From positions 1 through 24,456 of the IMG/VR virus record IMGVR_UViG_3300034374_002326: a stretch of 24,456 bases of DNA; one strand, 5' to 3'. Below the pieces are notes generated by a model that saw only the letters and a list, made by a program, of their open reading frames with translations, had not been told where the DNA came from and ran no database searches. Every line of letters begins with the position of its first letter. The stretch's first letter is position 1. The DNA comes from a virus. The position numbers and the translations under genes are program-made. Shown here in pieces: positions 14,055 through 24,015 of this stretch.

Positions 14055-16028
14055 ATGAATAATGGTCAATACTATGGCACGATTGGTGCACAAGGCTATG
14101 CACAACTGTACTCACAGCTGTTTGATCAAATGCAGCAGCAGCTTATTGCCTCCAATATATCTGCACAGAAACGACAGCAAGCTCTTATGCAAATGGCCAA
14201 TAGTGCGGAGCAAAAATCCAACTATTATCATCAACAATTGTTGAAAGATTATCGCAAGGCGCAAGGCGGAACCAACATTAACCACAACAGCATTATGGGT
14301 CTGTTGTCTGTTGAAACCAAATTATTGGCATTAAAGTTAAAGTTGGAAGCCAAAGCCGCTGAAAGTGGACAACAAGCCGACTTACAGTATTTTGAAGATA
14401 TACAAGAGATTGAAGATTTATACAATCCAAGTAAAAATACACGGTTTGAAACAGCCATAACAACTGCAATACAAGATAATCCAAATGCTTTAAGTACACC
14501 ACAAGCACAACAAGCAGCCGTTACCGCAATACTAGATAATCAAGTTATACAAAGTACTTTAAATGGCATTCAAGATGAGGGCTTAAAAGCTGCATATTTA
14601 AATCATCTAACAGGCCGTATACAATCAGAACTATTTAATCTTCAAGAAGAATCAGCAGGTATACCTTTAATACGAACTGAAGCATTGGCTAAGTATGGTT
14701 TGACTGAGGAACAATCAACTGAAGATAAAGTGGCAGCGTCTTTAGAAGCCGCTAAAGGAAAGATACAAAAAGTAAGTGCTTTATCAGCAGATGTAAATCA
14801 AATCAATGAATTGATGGGTGAAGCTCGTAGAGCACGCTCCGGCACAGCAAAGGGCATATCAACAGAAGATGAGCGTAGGGCTGTTCGATTATTTGCAGAT
14901 CCTGAGTTTGCAGCTTTTATTCGATTGTATGATGCGACCAATGGTCAGCCTACTCAACAACAACTAGACAAGTTTTTTGAGGACAATCCTAAGACTGATA
15001 AGCAAGAGATTGGTCGCCAGTTTGCACAGGCCAAAGAACTGTACGCTACAAACATGGCACTTATCCCAGAAGAATATGTAGATGTGTTCTTTGAGCCTAT
15101 TCGTAAAGAACGCCAGCGAGCGGCACAGTTAGAGGGTGAGGCTGCTTTGACTGGCATGCAAGTCGCACCAGACTTGGAAAAGCTAGCGGCCCAGCGATTC
15201 TTACAATCCACACCTGCACCTATATCATTGTATACACGGGAGCAAAAAAAGGATTTACGCAAGGGTGTTTATGTCCCACAGGCGGGTACAGATGTGCAGC
15301 AAACAGATGTGTCCATCCAGGCTTTGTTGCGTGAAAGTCCAGCATATCGAGAGTGGTATAATGCCTTGAGTTCGGGCGAACAGGTCATGCAACGGTATGG
15401 CACAAGTGCAGATAAACTGTTTAAAGAAATGCAGGCAAATCCCAATATGGCTCCAAAGGGTCGGGCACAAAAGCTGGCAATGCAACTATATACAGCAACA
15501 CCTATTGGCGGTAAGTTATCTGCTGATGAACTGGTCAATCAGACTGCTGAGGCATTGAAAGATAAGGACTTACAGGATGAAGCCAGAGCCTATTATGCTG
15601 CGTTGATTATGAATCGGGATGCCGATACTCAGGCCCCAGTAGAAACGCAAGAGGCCAATGTACAAGCCAATGTTGAAGAAGATATGGATTTTACATTTAG
15701 AGAACGCATGATGGGCCAAAGAGCAATGCGGGAATATGAGCGTACAAATAAGCCTATACCTCCGCTTGTAGAACCAGCATTACAACCACAAGCACAGGCC
15801 GAAGAAGCAGCACAGTTAGCAGCCATGTATCAAGATCCAAATGCTATGGATGCAGTAGACATAAATGCTTTTACTAATAGGCAACCGACTGAGTTTGAGC
15901 GCATGGTATATAGTGACCCAACAATGACAGAAGCACCAACAGCATTGCCATTAAGCAGTCAACAGGCAATAGATATAATGTATCCTCAAGATGCTTTGGA
16001 TAAATATTTGTTTGGAACTAAGCAATGA
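14055..16028 (+). CDS. Internal virion protein, gp15-like (657 residues)
   Basis: This 657-residue, mostly helical, Gln-rich protein starts 3 bases after the previous stop. The N-terminus (GAQGYAQLYSQLFDQMQQQL) and middle show no lysozyme, transglycosylase or peptidase motif. T7 gp15 (747 residues) occupies the same place between gp14 and gp16 and forms part of the core and the periplasmic tunnel. The C-terminal part (about 520-640) is acidic with many Ala and Gln, and probably flexible. The stop overlaps the giant gene (ATGA at 16025), so the two are coupled. The functional name is inferred from position. Confidence 0.55.
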   Translation: MNNGQYYGTIGAQGYAQLYSQLFDQMQQQLIASNISAQKRQQALMQMANSAEQKSNYYHQQLLKDYRKAQGGTNINHNSIMGLLSVETKLLALKLKLEAKAAESGQQADLQYFEDIQEIEDLYNPSKNTRFETAITTAIQDNPNALSTPQAQQAAVTAILDNQVIQSTLNGIQDEGLKAAYLNHLTGRIQSELFNLQEESAGIPLIRTEALAKYGLTEEQSTEDKVAASLEAAKGKIQKVSALSADVNQINELMGEARRARSGTAKGISTEDERRAVRLFADPEFAAFIRLYDATNGQPTQQQLDKFFEDNPKTDKQEIGRQFAQAKELYATNMALIPEEYVDVFFEPIRKERQRAAQLEGEAALTGMQVAPDLEKLAAQRFLQSTPAPISLYTREQKKDLRKGVYVPQAGTDVQQTDVSIQALLRESPAYREWYNALSSGEQVMQRYGTSADKLFKEMQANPNMAPKGRAQKLAMQLYTATPIGGKLSADELVNQTAEALKDKDLQDEARAYYAALIMNRDADTQAPVETQEANVQANVEEDMDFTFRERMMGQRAMREYERTNKPIPPLVEPALQPQAQAEEAAQLAAMYQDPNAMDAVDINAFTNRQPTEFERMVYSDPTMTEAPTALPLSSQQAIDIMYPQDALDKYLFGTKQ

Positions 16029-19000
16029 GCCAACCACAATCCACACTGGCTGATGTAGACAAAGCCAAAGCCGCATTGTCACAGCTTATGCAGGTCAGGT
16101 ATACACAAGACCCGACTGCTTATGGATACACACAAGAAGAATTTGATGAGCTTGTACCTTATATGGACAGAGCCATATCAGATGCCAATGTGGCTATTCG
16201 ACTGGCTGAATACAATATACGAGAGCGTGGTGGCACAGACATTGATTTGGGTGCGTTTCAAGACCCACAGAATATATTCCGAAGCGGATACATAAGAGAA
16301 GAACAGCAGCGTGCAGTGGCTGGTGCTCGTGAAGAACTGGCCTATATACAAAACGAAATAGGCAATATAGATACAGAGCTGACAAACATTGCATTGACCC
16401 CAGAGCGTAGGGTAGAGCTGGAAGAACGCAAGCGTTTATTGCAACAAGATGCTGCTGTTATACAAAGTGGTCAGATGTTTCAAGCAAGACGACCAGTCGC
16501 TACCAAGCCGTTGTATTTAAGTGAACAGCGGCCAGAGCCAGCAGTAATGCAGACACTTCGGAAAGATGCAGCAGACGCAGAATTTGTGCGTGTGTTGGCT
16601 CAGACTGAGGGGGACAGAGAAGCAGCAGAGCGGGCTAGACAAGAGGTATATGACCGTTCGTTCGCTCCTCTAGTCCAAGATGTGGCTGGTGGGCCAAGTC
16701 GTATGGCAAAGATCGCCATGCCTGAGCTTAACATTGACATTGCCACAGGTACTTATGTCAATCCAGTTACCGGAGAAACCAGAGAGGCAACGCCAACAGA
16801 GATTTTGGGTGCGGCTTTACGGCCACAGGTAACACAGATACGGTCAGCAGAAAGTGAGCGTGCCAAAGCCATGCAGCAAAGACAGGCTTTAGAGCAGGCT
16901 GCGCAGCGTGGTGAGCTTTTGTCTGAAACAGCAGGACAGGGCTTGTCAGAAATATTTGAACGGGCAGTCCAGACACCTAGTCGCAGAGCACCAGATGTAT
17001 TGGTAGAAAGTCCTGCGATGTATGCGCTTCGGGTGGCATTTGCTATGCCAAGTGCATTGACAGGTTTAGCCGCTGAGGCTGTGACCTATGATGTTGATGC
17101 ACAGGGTAACCCGATTGACCCGATGGATTTGACTTACAAGGTACAAGATTATTTGTTTAATGGCATGACACCTGCATATGGCGGCTTGCCATTGCTGGGT
17201 GTTGATGTAGAAAATGTACCAGAGAGGCGTAACTGGGCGGATGCGTCATCGACATTTAATCTGGCGGCATCATCTATTGCAGATGGTGTGTCGTTTTATG
17301 AGATTAAACAGGCTATGCCTGCAATGAATGTTGAGGATACAGAATTTGATACCTTGCGTAGCACGATTCTGGGAGCCTCAGCATTAGGTTTAGATTTCTT
17401 AACACCATCTGGGCCTGCTGAATTAGCAACCGTATTACCAAAAGCTATGCGCAAAAGCATGAAAGTATTGCGTACAGAGCGTGGCATCCCATTTCAGATT
17501 GATTGGACATTGGATGACATAAAGAATGGTGATTTTCTTTTTAAGTGGGATGACCTTAGCAACTCATATAAATTTGGTATTAAGACCGACAAGATTAAGT
17601 TTACACCGCTTGCCGGTACTGGAGAGAAAGGCATTATAAATGTGCCAGTAAACTTGGATACGATTGATGACTGGTTGAAAGGGGCCAGTGAGGTATCGTT
17701 GTTTGGTGCATTTGCAGGAACAACAAAGGCAACAGCTGGGCAAGTGTATAAGTACGAGCTTAACCGATTGATTGATGAGGCCTTTACAAATCGTTCCTCT
17801 ATGAAAAGCATTGGTGGTTGGAACATAAATAATGTGCAAGACGCTGCGGCCAGAGAAATAGCATACAACTTGACCGACTTGACGGCTGCTCGTATCTTTG
17901 GCAAGACAAATGATACATTAGAATGGACTGCTAAAACCCTAGATAACTATGCTGAATGGAGCAACTTTTCACGCATTGATGTAGACAATCCATTTCGAGT
18001 TACTATATCTGTTGCTGAAGCTATTGGACAGGACATACGGATTATTGGGAGAGGCTTAGAAGCCTTGCCAAAATCATTGCTTTATACAAGTGTTTTTAGA
18101 AACAATCTGATACGAGCCGCAGCAAAATCAAAGCGGTGGCAAAAGAATCCGATTTTAAAGAATACATATCGCCAACAAAATTATAAAGATGTACCTGAGT
18201 ATTTATATAAAGCCGTTATTAAAGACGAAGAAGTCGTCAGAGAAGCCGTTTATCGAACACTGCGTGATGTGACCAAAGAGCAGCTGTACAATCGACTACC
18301 AATAGATATGATGTTTGTGGCTGGTGGTAGACGCATCATACATTTTGCTCAGTTTAATGAACAGAATCAGCTTAGGGTTGCGGCTATGATGGAGGTTGTA
18401 AACAATCCACAGCTTGCAGAGGGCGGCTTTCGACTTGGTAAAAATGTAGATGAACAGGTTGAATTGTTTATAGATGGTGTGGGTATTGACCAGATACGAC
18501 AGAGCGATGACCTTAAGCGTTTACTGGACAAGCTCAATAAGAACCAAGTGCTTACACCACAAGAGTATGCTTTGTATCAAGACTATATTGAGGCCGGTGC
18601 TTGGAGCAATGTGCTTGAAGATGCATATGAACCAACATTAATGTCGCAGGCTGCATACACAAATGCAACCGAGCTACGCAGCAATGATGTATTTTTGCAA
18701 CGCTCAGAACAAGCAGCAAGAAAATACCTTAAGGCTTCATCGAATTTATATACACCAAAAGCTATTGTAAAGGCATATCAACGCTACCGTAAGACACCTC
18801 AGACGATTGTATCTGATCGGGCTGGACTGGCTTATGTTAACAAACTAGACAAGAGCGTATACATTACACCAAAGCCATATTTGGATATGCGAGATAACCT
18901 TAATGCGCTTCGGTCAACAGAGTATGATTCGTTCAATGCTCGCCTAGAAGAACTGATGGGTCAGGGCTTAAATGGTGGTGAAGCACTTGGTGTGGCTATG

Positions 19001-22000
19001 AATGAGTCTGTTGAGATTATTACAGCAGCCAGACAAAGCATCTATACGCAACGGTATTTGAAAGAGCGTCAGGCACTTATCAGTGGCGGCATGGAGGCAG
19101 AGGCAGCATCGAAAACGGCTATGGAATCTATTATGCTTCAGCAAGATGCTAACAATTCTTTTAATTCGTACATGGCTGGTCGGCCCAAAACCAAAGACAT
19201 GCGCCCAATAGAAAACATACGCATGTTTATTGTTGAGTCGACACGCAAAGAGGTATTGACTGATTATTTTGATAAATTCTTTTATTTGCCAGAAGCAAAT
19301 GCAACAGCAGAACTAGAGCGTTTATTGCGTAGATATGCACAAGATTTTGAAAGCCCGATTACGCCTCAGTATTTGTATTACATTCATCGAGATATTATGA
19401 GTGTGCCTCAGCTTAAAAAGAAACTAGAATTCAAAAATTTGCTTACATTAAAACTGGATTTGGCTAATAATGCGTATACCACAGAAGCCAACCTTGAAAC
19501 AGGTTTAATGTTTACATTGTCATTGCGCTCTAAGGTGCGGTACAACTCAGAGATTGAGCGCATTATGACGCAGTATCCATCGTTGTATATTGACATGGTG
19601 GTAGACCCAACACAAACCTTGATCAAGCAATCACAGCCAGAGCGTTTGGTATTGGCTGCTCGTGAGGAGGGATTTAGGTTTGTACAGCGGATTATTGAGG
19701 GGCCAGCTGGTGATGGGTCAATCCCTGCCAAAATAGACAATGTAGAGGACATGCTGTTCTTTTTGTTAAATCCAAGACGGGATGAAAATGTATTCAATGT
19801 GTTGGATGCTGAGAAGATTAATACCCTAGAAACAAAGGTCACAAATAAACGAATACGAACAGTCGTTAAACAATTGGATGAAGCGTTGGATGCTTCTGCA
19901 AAAGCTGCTTTATTTAGCACTGCTGGTGAGCGTACAGAAATAGCAAACAGCATGATACAAGGTATGATTATGCAGAAGATTAATAGCAACAATCTTCCGA
20001 CACAATCATTTGTTAAGCTGGCATTAAAACAAAATGGTGGTGATTTAGCCAAAGCATATGAACAGGTTGAAGCTGCATTGGACAATCTGAAAATATTATT
20101 TCGGTATCCAACTAAGCAAGCAAAGATAAATACTGAGCAAAGACTAGACAGTTTGCGCAATGTATTGTTGTCAAATACAATGGGCTTGAACATGTCCTAT
20201 ACAGGCAACATGTCTGACCTAAGTTTTATTAAGACGGGTGCATATGAAAATACTCAGATAGCCACAACACCATTGCAGCTTTTGGAATATGAGATTGACC
20301 AAGTGCTGCGGTCATACGGCATTGTGTTTGGCCCAGAGCAGTATGATGATGCCATGCATACTATGCTTGAAAATTATCGGCCAGTACTTAGCAACATGGA
20401 CATATCTGGCATCAATATGTTTATGGGAAAAGAGTTTGCAGATACGATTGGCGAGCTTAAGAACCTGGCTCAAGGTGCTGATTTTAGACAGGCATTGGAT
20501 CAGTTTCGTGAGGTAACACGCAAGGTCAAAACAAAAGCTGACTATGACGAACTGCAAAAAGCACGGGTCTATAAGAATGCTTTAGATGCGCTGGCACGAA
20601 TACAGATGACTGGTTTATTGGGTGGTGCTATTGCGCCAAACATACCGTACTTAGCGCAGAACTTATTGACGATGCCATTTATTATGGTCACAGAACTGGG
20701 TGTAGATAAAACCTTGTCATTGACTAGGCATGTTGTGTCTGATGTAATGAATGTGGCTATGCCAACTTTTTCAACGCTAAAGGACACTTCTCCCTTTATT
20801 CGAAGCAGAACAGGGCGCATATATACTTTGGGTGAGTATAAGAATTTGCTCACTACTCAGGAGATAGCAACGACCTTTTCATCTTCTCAGTTTGCTGCAT
20901 CATCATTGGCCGAGCTTGTTCGTACGCTGCGTGCAGACAGTGAGCTTATACAAATATTGGACAAAGAGATAGCCAAAGGCGTCAAAGAGATTGGCTATAA
21001 GGACCCTGTATCTTTCTTTACAACGCTGGGTAGATATGCTGACCCCAGAGTGCGTACTTATTTTACAATGCTCAGTCATGTAACAGACATGAATTTTAGA
21101 CGGGCTGTATTTGCACAGGCACTTGAAGATGGATTGACCCCAGCAATGGCAGCCAAGCGTAGCCGTGAGGCATTGTATGATTATGGTCGGGCACGGGAAA
21201 CAGCACGAAAGCAGGCATTGGGTAAATGGATTGGATTTTTTAGTTTCTTTGAGCGATCATTGTCAGCCACATTCAAAGCGATAACGACCCGTAGAAATGA
21301 GGCCTTAAAAGTATTGCGCTTGCAGGACATATACAACAAGAATCAAGAGGGCGTATATGTAGGCGACAGTCGTCAGATGTCCCGTGTTTGGCAGTATATG
21401 GTAGATACTGGCACTGAGAAGAACTTGTATGTAGGTGGGCCATTAAACCCGTTGTATGAATCATTTGCGCTGATTGTAAACACAATGGCATTTGGTACTA
21501 GCTTTGTAATGGATACTATTCAAGGCAAGCCGACATTGCTCGGGCAAACATTTAATGATGTTATAGACAGAAAGCCCTTGCTTCCTTTGTACATGACCTT
21601 TTTGGATGCTGTCCTTAAAACAACAGACCTGACTAATCCACGCAATCCGTATGATGCCAACACATATTTGCCTGCATCGTATATGTCAGCAATGACCAAT
21701 AGGCCAACACGCCAATTGTTTATGACCATGTTCAATCTGGAGCCTGTTGCGCCATTGGAAGCAAGGCCAACATATCGCAATCAGATGTACAGATTTGCTG
21801 ATAAGAATGGATACTCAGCTTTTGTATCGCTTGAATTGTTAATGTCATTGACAACCATTCATCGCTTTACATTGGATGCACTGAAAACTGCACAGGTCAG
21901 TGGAGCAATAACGCAGCCTCAATACGACAGAGGCTATTACCATGCTGTGAATTCATGGACAAAGTTTACTGGTGATTCATTGGCTTGGAAGCAGCTGGAG

Positions 22001-22114
22001 GGTGCGATATTGTATCAGACAACAATACTACGGCCTGAGCTTAGAGCATCACCAGAGGGTATTTTCTTAGAAGCAGAAATGGCTAGAAAACAACAACTTG
22101 AAGCATTAAAATAG
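16025..22114 (+). CDS. Giant virion protein, gp16-like ejection protein (2029 residues)
   Basis: This single 6.1-kb frame is a quarter of the window. It is largely helical. The first 300 residues are charged and coiled-coil-like (for example EREAAERARQEV type runs). Hydrophobic stretches occur near 330-350, 1530-1559 (GGAIAPNIPYLAQNLLTMPF, then IMVTELGV) and 1808-1832. A segment near 1714-1750 (REALYDYGRA, then GKWIGFFSFFER) resembles a C-terminal motif often seen in very large phage virion proteins (short DY element, then an aromatic helix with FER). No T7 gp16-type transglycosylase, peptidase or N4-type RNA polymerase motif is visible. By order and size trend it parallels T7 gp16 (1318 residues), which is ejected into the host and pulls in DNA. 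The start is coupled to the previous gene. Confidence 0.6.
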   Translation: MSQPQSTLADVDKAKAALSQLMQVRYTQDPTAYGYTQEEFDELVPYMDRAISDANVAIRLAEYNIRERGGTDIDLGAFQDPQNIFRSGYIREEQQRAVAGAREELAYIQNEIGNIDTELTNIALTPERRVELEERKRLLQQDAAVIQSGQMFQARRPVATKPLYLSEQRPEPAVMQTLRKDAADAEFVRVLAQTEGDREAAERARQEVYDRSFAPLVQDVAGGPSRMAKIAMPELNIDIATGTYVNPVTGETREATPTEILGAALRPQVTQIRSAESERAKAMQQRQALEQAAQRGELLSETAGQGLSEIFERAVQTPSRRAPDVLVESPAMYALRVAFAMPSALTGLAAEAVTYDVDAQGNPIDPMDLTYKVQDYLFNGMTPAYGGLPLLGVDVENVPERRNWADASSTFNLAASSIADGVSFYEIKQAMPAMNVEDTEFDTLRSTILGASALGLDFLTPSGPAELATVLPKAMRKSMKVLRTERGIPFQIDWTLDDIKNGDFLFKWDDLSNSYKFGIKTDKIKFTPLAGTGEKGIINVPVNLDTIDDWLKGASEVSLFGAFAGTTKATAGQVYKYELNRLIDEAFTNRSSMKSIGGWNINNVQDAAAREIAYNLTDLTAARIFGKTNDTLEWTAKTLDNYAEWSNFSRIDVDNPFRVTISVAEAIGQDIRIIGRGLEALPKSLLYTSVFRNNLIRAAAKSKRWQKNPILKNTYRQQNYKDVPEYLYKAVIKDEEVVREAVYRTLRDVTKEQLYNRLPIDMMFVAGGRRIIHFAQFNEQNQLRVAAMMEVVNNPQLAEGGFRLGKNVDEQVELFIDGVGIDQIRQSDDLKRLLDKLNKNQVLTPQEYALYQDYIEAGAWSNVLEDAYEPTLMSQAAYTNATELRSNDVFLQRSEQAARKYLKASSNLYTPKAIVKAYQRYRKTPQTIVSDRAGLAYVNKLDKSVYITPKPYLDMRDNLNALRSTEYDSFNARLEELMGQGLNGGEALGVAMNESVEIITAARQSIYTQRYLKERQALISGGMEAEAASKTAMESIMLQQDANNSFNSYMAGRPKTKDMRPIENIRMFIVESTRKEVLTDYFDKFFYLPEANATAELERLLRRYAQDFESPITPQYLYYIHRDIMSVPQLKKKLEFKNLLTLKLDLANNAYTTEANLETGLMFTLSLRSKVRYNSEIERIMTQYPSLYIDMVVDPTQTLIKQSQPERLVLAAREEGFRFVQRIIEGPAGDGSIPAKIDNVEDMLFFLLNPRRDENVFNVLDAEKINTLETKVTNKRIRTVVKQLDEALDASAKAALFSTAGERTEIANSMIQGMIMQKINSNNLPTQSFVKLALKQNGGDLAKAYEQVEAALDNLKILFRYPTKQAKINTEQRLDSLRNVLLSNTMGLNMSYTGNMSDLSFIKTGAYENTQIATTPLQLLEYEIDQVLRSYGIVFGPEQYDDAMHTMLENYRPVLSNMDISGINMFMGKEFADTIGELKNLAQGADFRQALDQFREVTRKVKTKADYDELQKARVYKNALDALARIQMTGLLGGAIAPNIPYLAQNLLTMPFIMVTELGVDKTLSLTRHVVSDVMNVAMPTFSTLKDTSPFIRSRTGRIYTLGEYKNLLTTQEIATTFSSSQFAASSLAELVRTLRADSELIQILDKEIAKGVKEIGYKDPVSFFTTLGRYADPRVRTYFTMLSHVTDMNFRRAVFAQALEDGLTPAMAAKRSREALYDYGRARETARKQALGKWIGFFSFFERSLSATFKAITTRRNEALKVLRLQDIYNKNQEGVYVGDSRQMSRVWQYMVDTGTEKNLYVGGPLNPLYESFALIVNTMAFGTSFVMDTIQGKPTLLGQTFNDVIDRKPLLPLYMTFLDAVLKTTDLTNPRNPYDANTYLPASYMSAMTNRPTRQLFMTMFNLEPVAPLEARPTYRNQMYRFADKNGYSAFVSLELLMSLTTIHRFTLDALKTAQVSGAITQPQYDRGYYHAVNSWTKFTGDSLAWKQLEGAILYQTTILRPELRASPEGIFLEAEMARKQQLEALK

Positions 22115-22138
22115 TATATACAAACAAGGGGGTGCGGC

Positions 22139-22516
22139 ATGGCACAAACAGGTCAATTAAATAAACAGAAAATTGTAACAGGCTCAGTATCGGTAACCAG
22201 CACATCATATGATGCAGCCAAATATTTGAGCGTGGAGCTACCATCGAACATTACGCTGAGTCTGATTCGCTTGAGTGGCACATTTGTCACAACAACAAAG
22301 GTCAGTATTCAGGTCAGCCGTGATGCCGCTGGGGATGACATATTGATCCCAGATACAGAGGCAACGCTGGCTATTGGTACAACCACAGCGTCAGTAGGTG
22401 TTGCAATGTTTGAAGTTGAAACAAACATTTATACACAGGGCGAAATCTTTATCCATGCCAAAGTCGATGCAGGCACATATACATGGACAAAAGCTGAAGT
22501 GTATTGGAGAGAATAA
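22139..22516 (+). CDS. Small beta-rich virion protein
   Basis: This 125-residue protein starts at an ATG with an AAGGGGG site (22127-22133). It has alternating Val, Thr and Ser strands (KIVTGSVSVTSTSYDAAKYL and SIQVSRDAAGDDILIPDTEA) and ends in TYTWTKAEVYWRE, an arrangement of a single beta-sandwich. It precedes a larger beta-rich gene with which it overlaps by TAATG. No family is recognised; a small structural or fibre-associated protein is inferred. Confidence 0.6.
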   Translation: MAQTGQLNKQKIVTGSVSVTSTSYDAAKYLSVELPSNITLSLIRLSGTFVTTTKVSIQVSRDAAGDDILIPDTEATLAIGTTTASVGVAMFEVETNIYTQGEIFIHAKVDAGTYTWTKAEVYWRE

Positions 22517-23388
22517 TGCCTATATCTCGTGTGAATTTTCAAAGCGTTGCTATTCCTCCAGCTACAGATTCAGGTGGCGGAGGTGGTGGTGGTAGCAGTA
22601 ACTGGGTTGAGATTGCAGCTGGTGATCTTACACTTGATGCTCAGTCATACACGACTTTCAACTTGGCGGCTTCGGCTGTATCTGGATATGCGCATCGCAT
22701 TAATATAGGTGCTGACACTGGTGCTGCAACCAATACATTTAATATGGCTCAGGCAGGTATTGTATGGTTTGATACAGGTATATCTCTTGATACGCTTACA
22801 ACTGGTGAGGGCACTCAGGGTGTGCTTCAGATGCAGTTTGAACCAGCAGGTGTTGATTCATCGAGCACTTATTACAGCGATACAGATCATCCACAGTCTG
22901 TAATACTATGGTGCGGTTTTGATGTGCCGCCATTTGCCAGTGGAGATATGGTGTATTTTGGTGGTGGATTACAGTTAAGAGCAAATGCTGGATTAACTAA
23001 TAATGACGGTTGGTATCATCAAACTCGTATTATGAGGACACAAAATACAACAACTGCATTAGCAGGTTCATCATATCTGTTTGGTTATCGCTTTCAGAAT
23101 TTGGCTATGACGGCAACGTTTGGTAAAACTTACAGCACAGCAACTGAATTAGCTATTAGCCAAGTTGATTGGAATGGAACCATTTACCGAAATGATGCCG
23201 GTTCTTATGTTGATTATGCAATGTTATCAACAATCTCACAAGTAACAGATTTGTTGAATACAAAAACTAGTGATTCAGCTACAACAATCAAAATCGGTGT
23301 TGCTTTCAATGTTGGAACCACCATCGATGCATCAACACATGGTTGGGATTTTAATCTAAAATGGCGTAAGCTGTTGTTGGAGGCATAA
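22516..23388 (+). CDS. Beta-rich virion protein with polyglycine linker
   Basis: This 290-residue protein starts at an ATG in a TAATG overlap with the previous gene. A slightly earlier in-frame codon at 22504 has no advantage. The first 19 residues form a short docking tip, followed by seven consecutive Gly (20-26) and then a beta-rich body (WVEIAAGDLTLDAQSYTTF, then VLQMQFEPAGVDSSSTYY, ending in WDFNLKWRKLLLEA). A short anchor, a flexible Gly linker and a beta body suit a fibre, a receptor-binding protein or a decoration fibre. The position just before the holin candidate matches T7 gene 17, the tail fibre. The family is not recognised. Confidence 0.6.
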   Translation: MPISRVNFQSVAIPPATDSGGGGGGGSSNWVEIAAGDLTLDAQSYTTFNLAASAVSGYAHRINIGADTGAATNTFNMAQAGIVWFDTGISLDTLTTGEGTQGVLQMQFEPAGVDSSSTYYSDTDHPQSVILWCGFDVPPFASGDMVYFGGGLQLRANAGLTNNDGWYHQTRIMRTQNTTTALAGSSYLFGYRFQNLAMTATFGKTYSTATELAISQVDWNGTIYRNDAGSYVDYAMLSTISQVTDLLNTKTSDSATTIKIGVAFNVGTTIDASTHGWDFNLKWRKLLLEA

Positions 23389-23741
23389 TGACAACAACTG
23401 ATATGGTAATGAATTTTATGACTGGCCCTGTTAGTGCATTGGCATTGGCAGTGGCTATCCTTTGGGGCTTAGGTAAAACTATGGGCAAATACATACCACA
23501 GTTGGTAGATAAACATTTAGAGCAGATTGACAAACAGATGGAAGCCCAGATCCAAATATGCAATCGTTTGGATGACATGAAGAACATATTGCACACAGAG
23601 CACGCAGAGCAGACAGAGGTGTTTCGTCGAGCTGTGGCTGGGTTGCATGGTCGCCTCAATCCAATAGAATCTGATGTAAAAGAAATAAAAGCTGCCGTAG
23701 GATTTAAACATGCCCAAACCCAAGTCCAAAACCAAATCTAA
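23388..23741 (+). CDS. Holin-like single-span membrane protein
   Basis: This 117-residue protein has a short N-terminus, one hydrophobic span (about 13-29; GPVSALALAVAILWGLG) and a long amphipathic, coiled-coil-like region (about 34-95) rich in Gln, Glu, Lys and Ile. T7 holin gp17.5 has one hydrophobic span and a short helical tail, and also follows the tail fibre gene. The start is coupled by TAATG. An alternative is a spanin-like or membrane-anchored virion protein. The amidase about 550 bases downstream supports a lysis role. Confidence is limited because single-span proteins are easy to over-call. Confidence 0.5.
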   Translation: MTTTDMVMNFMTGPVSALALAVAILWGLGKTMGKYIPQLVDKHLEQIDKQMEAQIQICNRLDDMKNILHTEHAEQTEVFRRAVAGLHGRLNPIESDVKEIKAAVGFKHAQTQVQNQI

Positions 23742-24015
23742 AACGCCTCATGCTCCTCGAAGAATAAAGAAAGGAGAACCAGGTTATGGCAAGAAGAAAT
23801 TTGTGGTACGGGTGCGTACAAAATCTGGTGGGGTCAAGACTGTGAAGTTTGGTGACCCCAATATGGAGATACGCAGGGACAATCCAAAGGCTAGAGCCAA
23901 CTTCCGATCGAGGCACAACTGCTCGGGGAAAACAGACAACACAACTGCTGGTTATTGGTCATGTCGTATGTGGTCGAAAAAACCGGTATCTAAAATAACA
24001 GGAAAGAAGAAATGA
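23710..24015 (+). CDS. Small basic protein with H-x-C and C motif
   Basis: This 101-residue, strongly basic protein overlaps the previous gene by 32 bases. Its ATG has AGGA at 23699-23702. The N-terminal 30 residues are mainly Lys, Pro, Ser and Arg. Residues 48-88 hold GDPNMEIRRDNPKARANF, then RSRHNCSG and TTAGYWSCRMW, with H69, C71 and C85 suggesting a small metal-binding or disulfide-linked knot. I recall similar tails of this motif in uncharacterised phage proteins, but cannot name a family. A nucleic-acid-binding or virion-associated role is possible. Confidence 0.6.
   Translation: MPKPKSKTKSKTPHAPRRIKKGEPGYGKKKFVVRVRTKSGGVKTVKFGDPNMEIRRDNPKARANFRSRHNCSGKTDNTTAGYWSCRMWSKKPVSKITGKKK

Noticed and set aside
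19408-20193. A 261-codon open frame on the minus strand inside the giant gene
   Set aside because: It lies entirely within a well-formed forward gene, has a low-complexity Ser/Leu/Asn composition typical of reverse shadows, and no supporting context.
16025-22114. N4-type virion RNA polymerase in the giant protein
   Set aside because: I looked for the single-subunit polymerase motifs (a DxxxG-type A motif, R/K...YG helix and HDS-type C motif) and did not find them; YDYG near 1718 lacks the required Lys spacing.
13428-22114. Lysozyme or transglycosylase motif in the ejection-like proteins
   Set aside because: No catalytic Glu-Ser-x-G plus GLMQ-type pattern and no HExxH peptidase site could be seen by eye.
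22115-22138. A late promoter at the TATATA before the 125-residue gene
   Set aside because: No acceptable -35 at the right distance; the gap is only 24 bases and mostly ribosome binding site.
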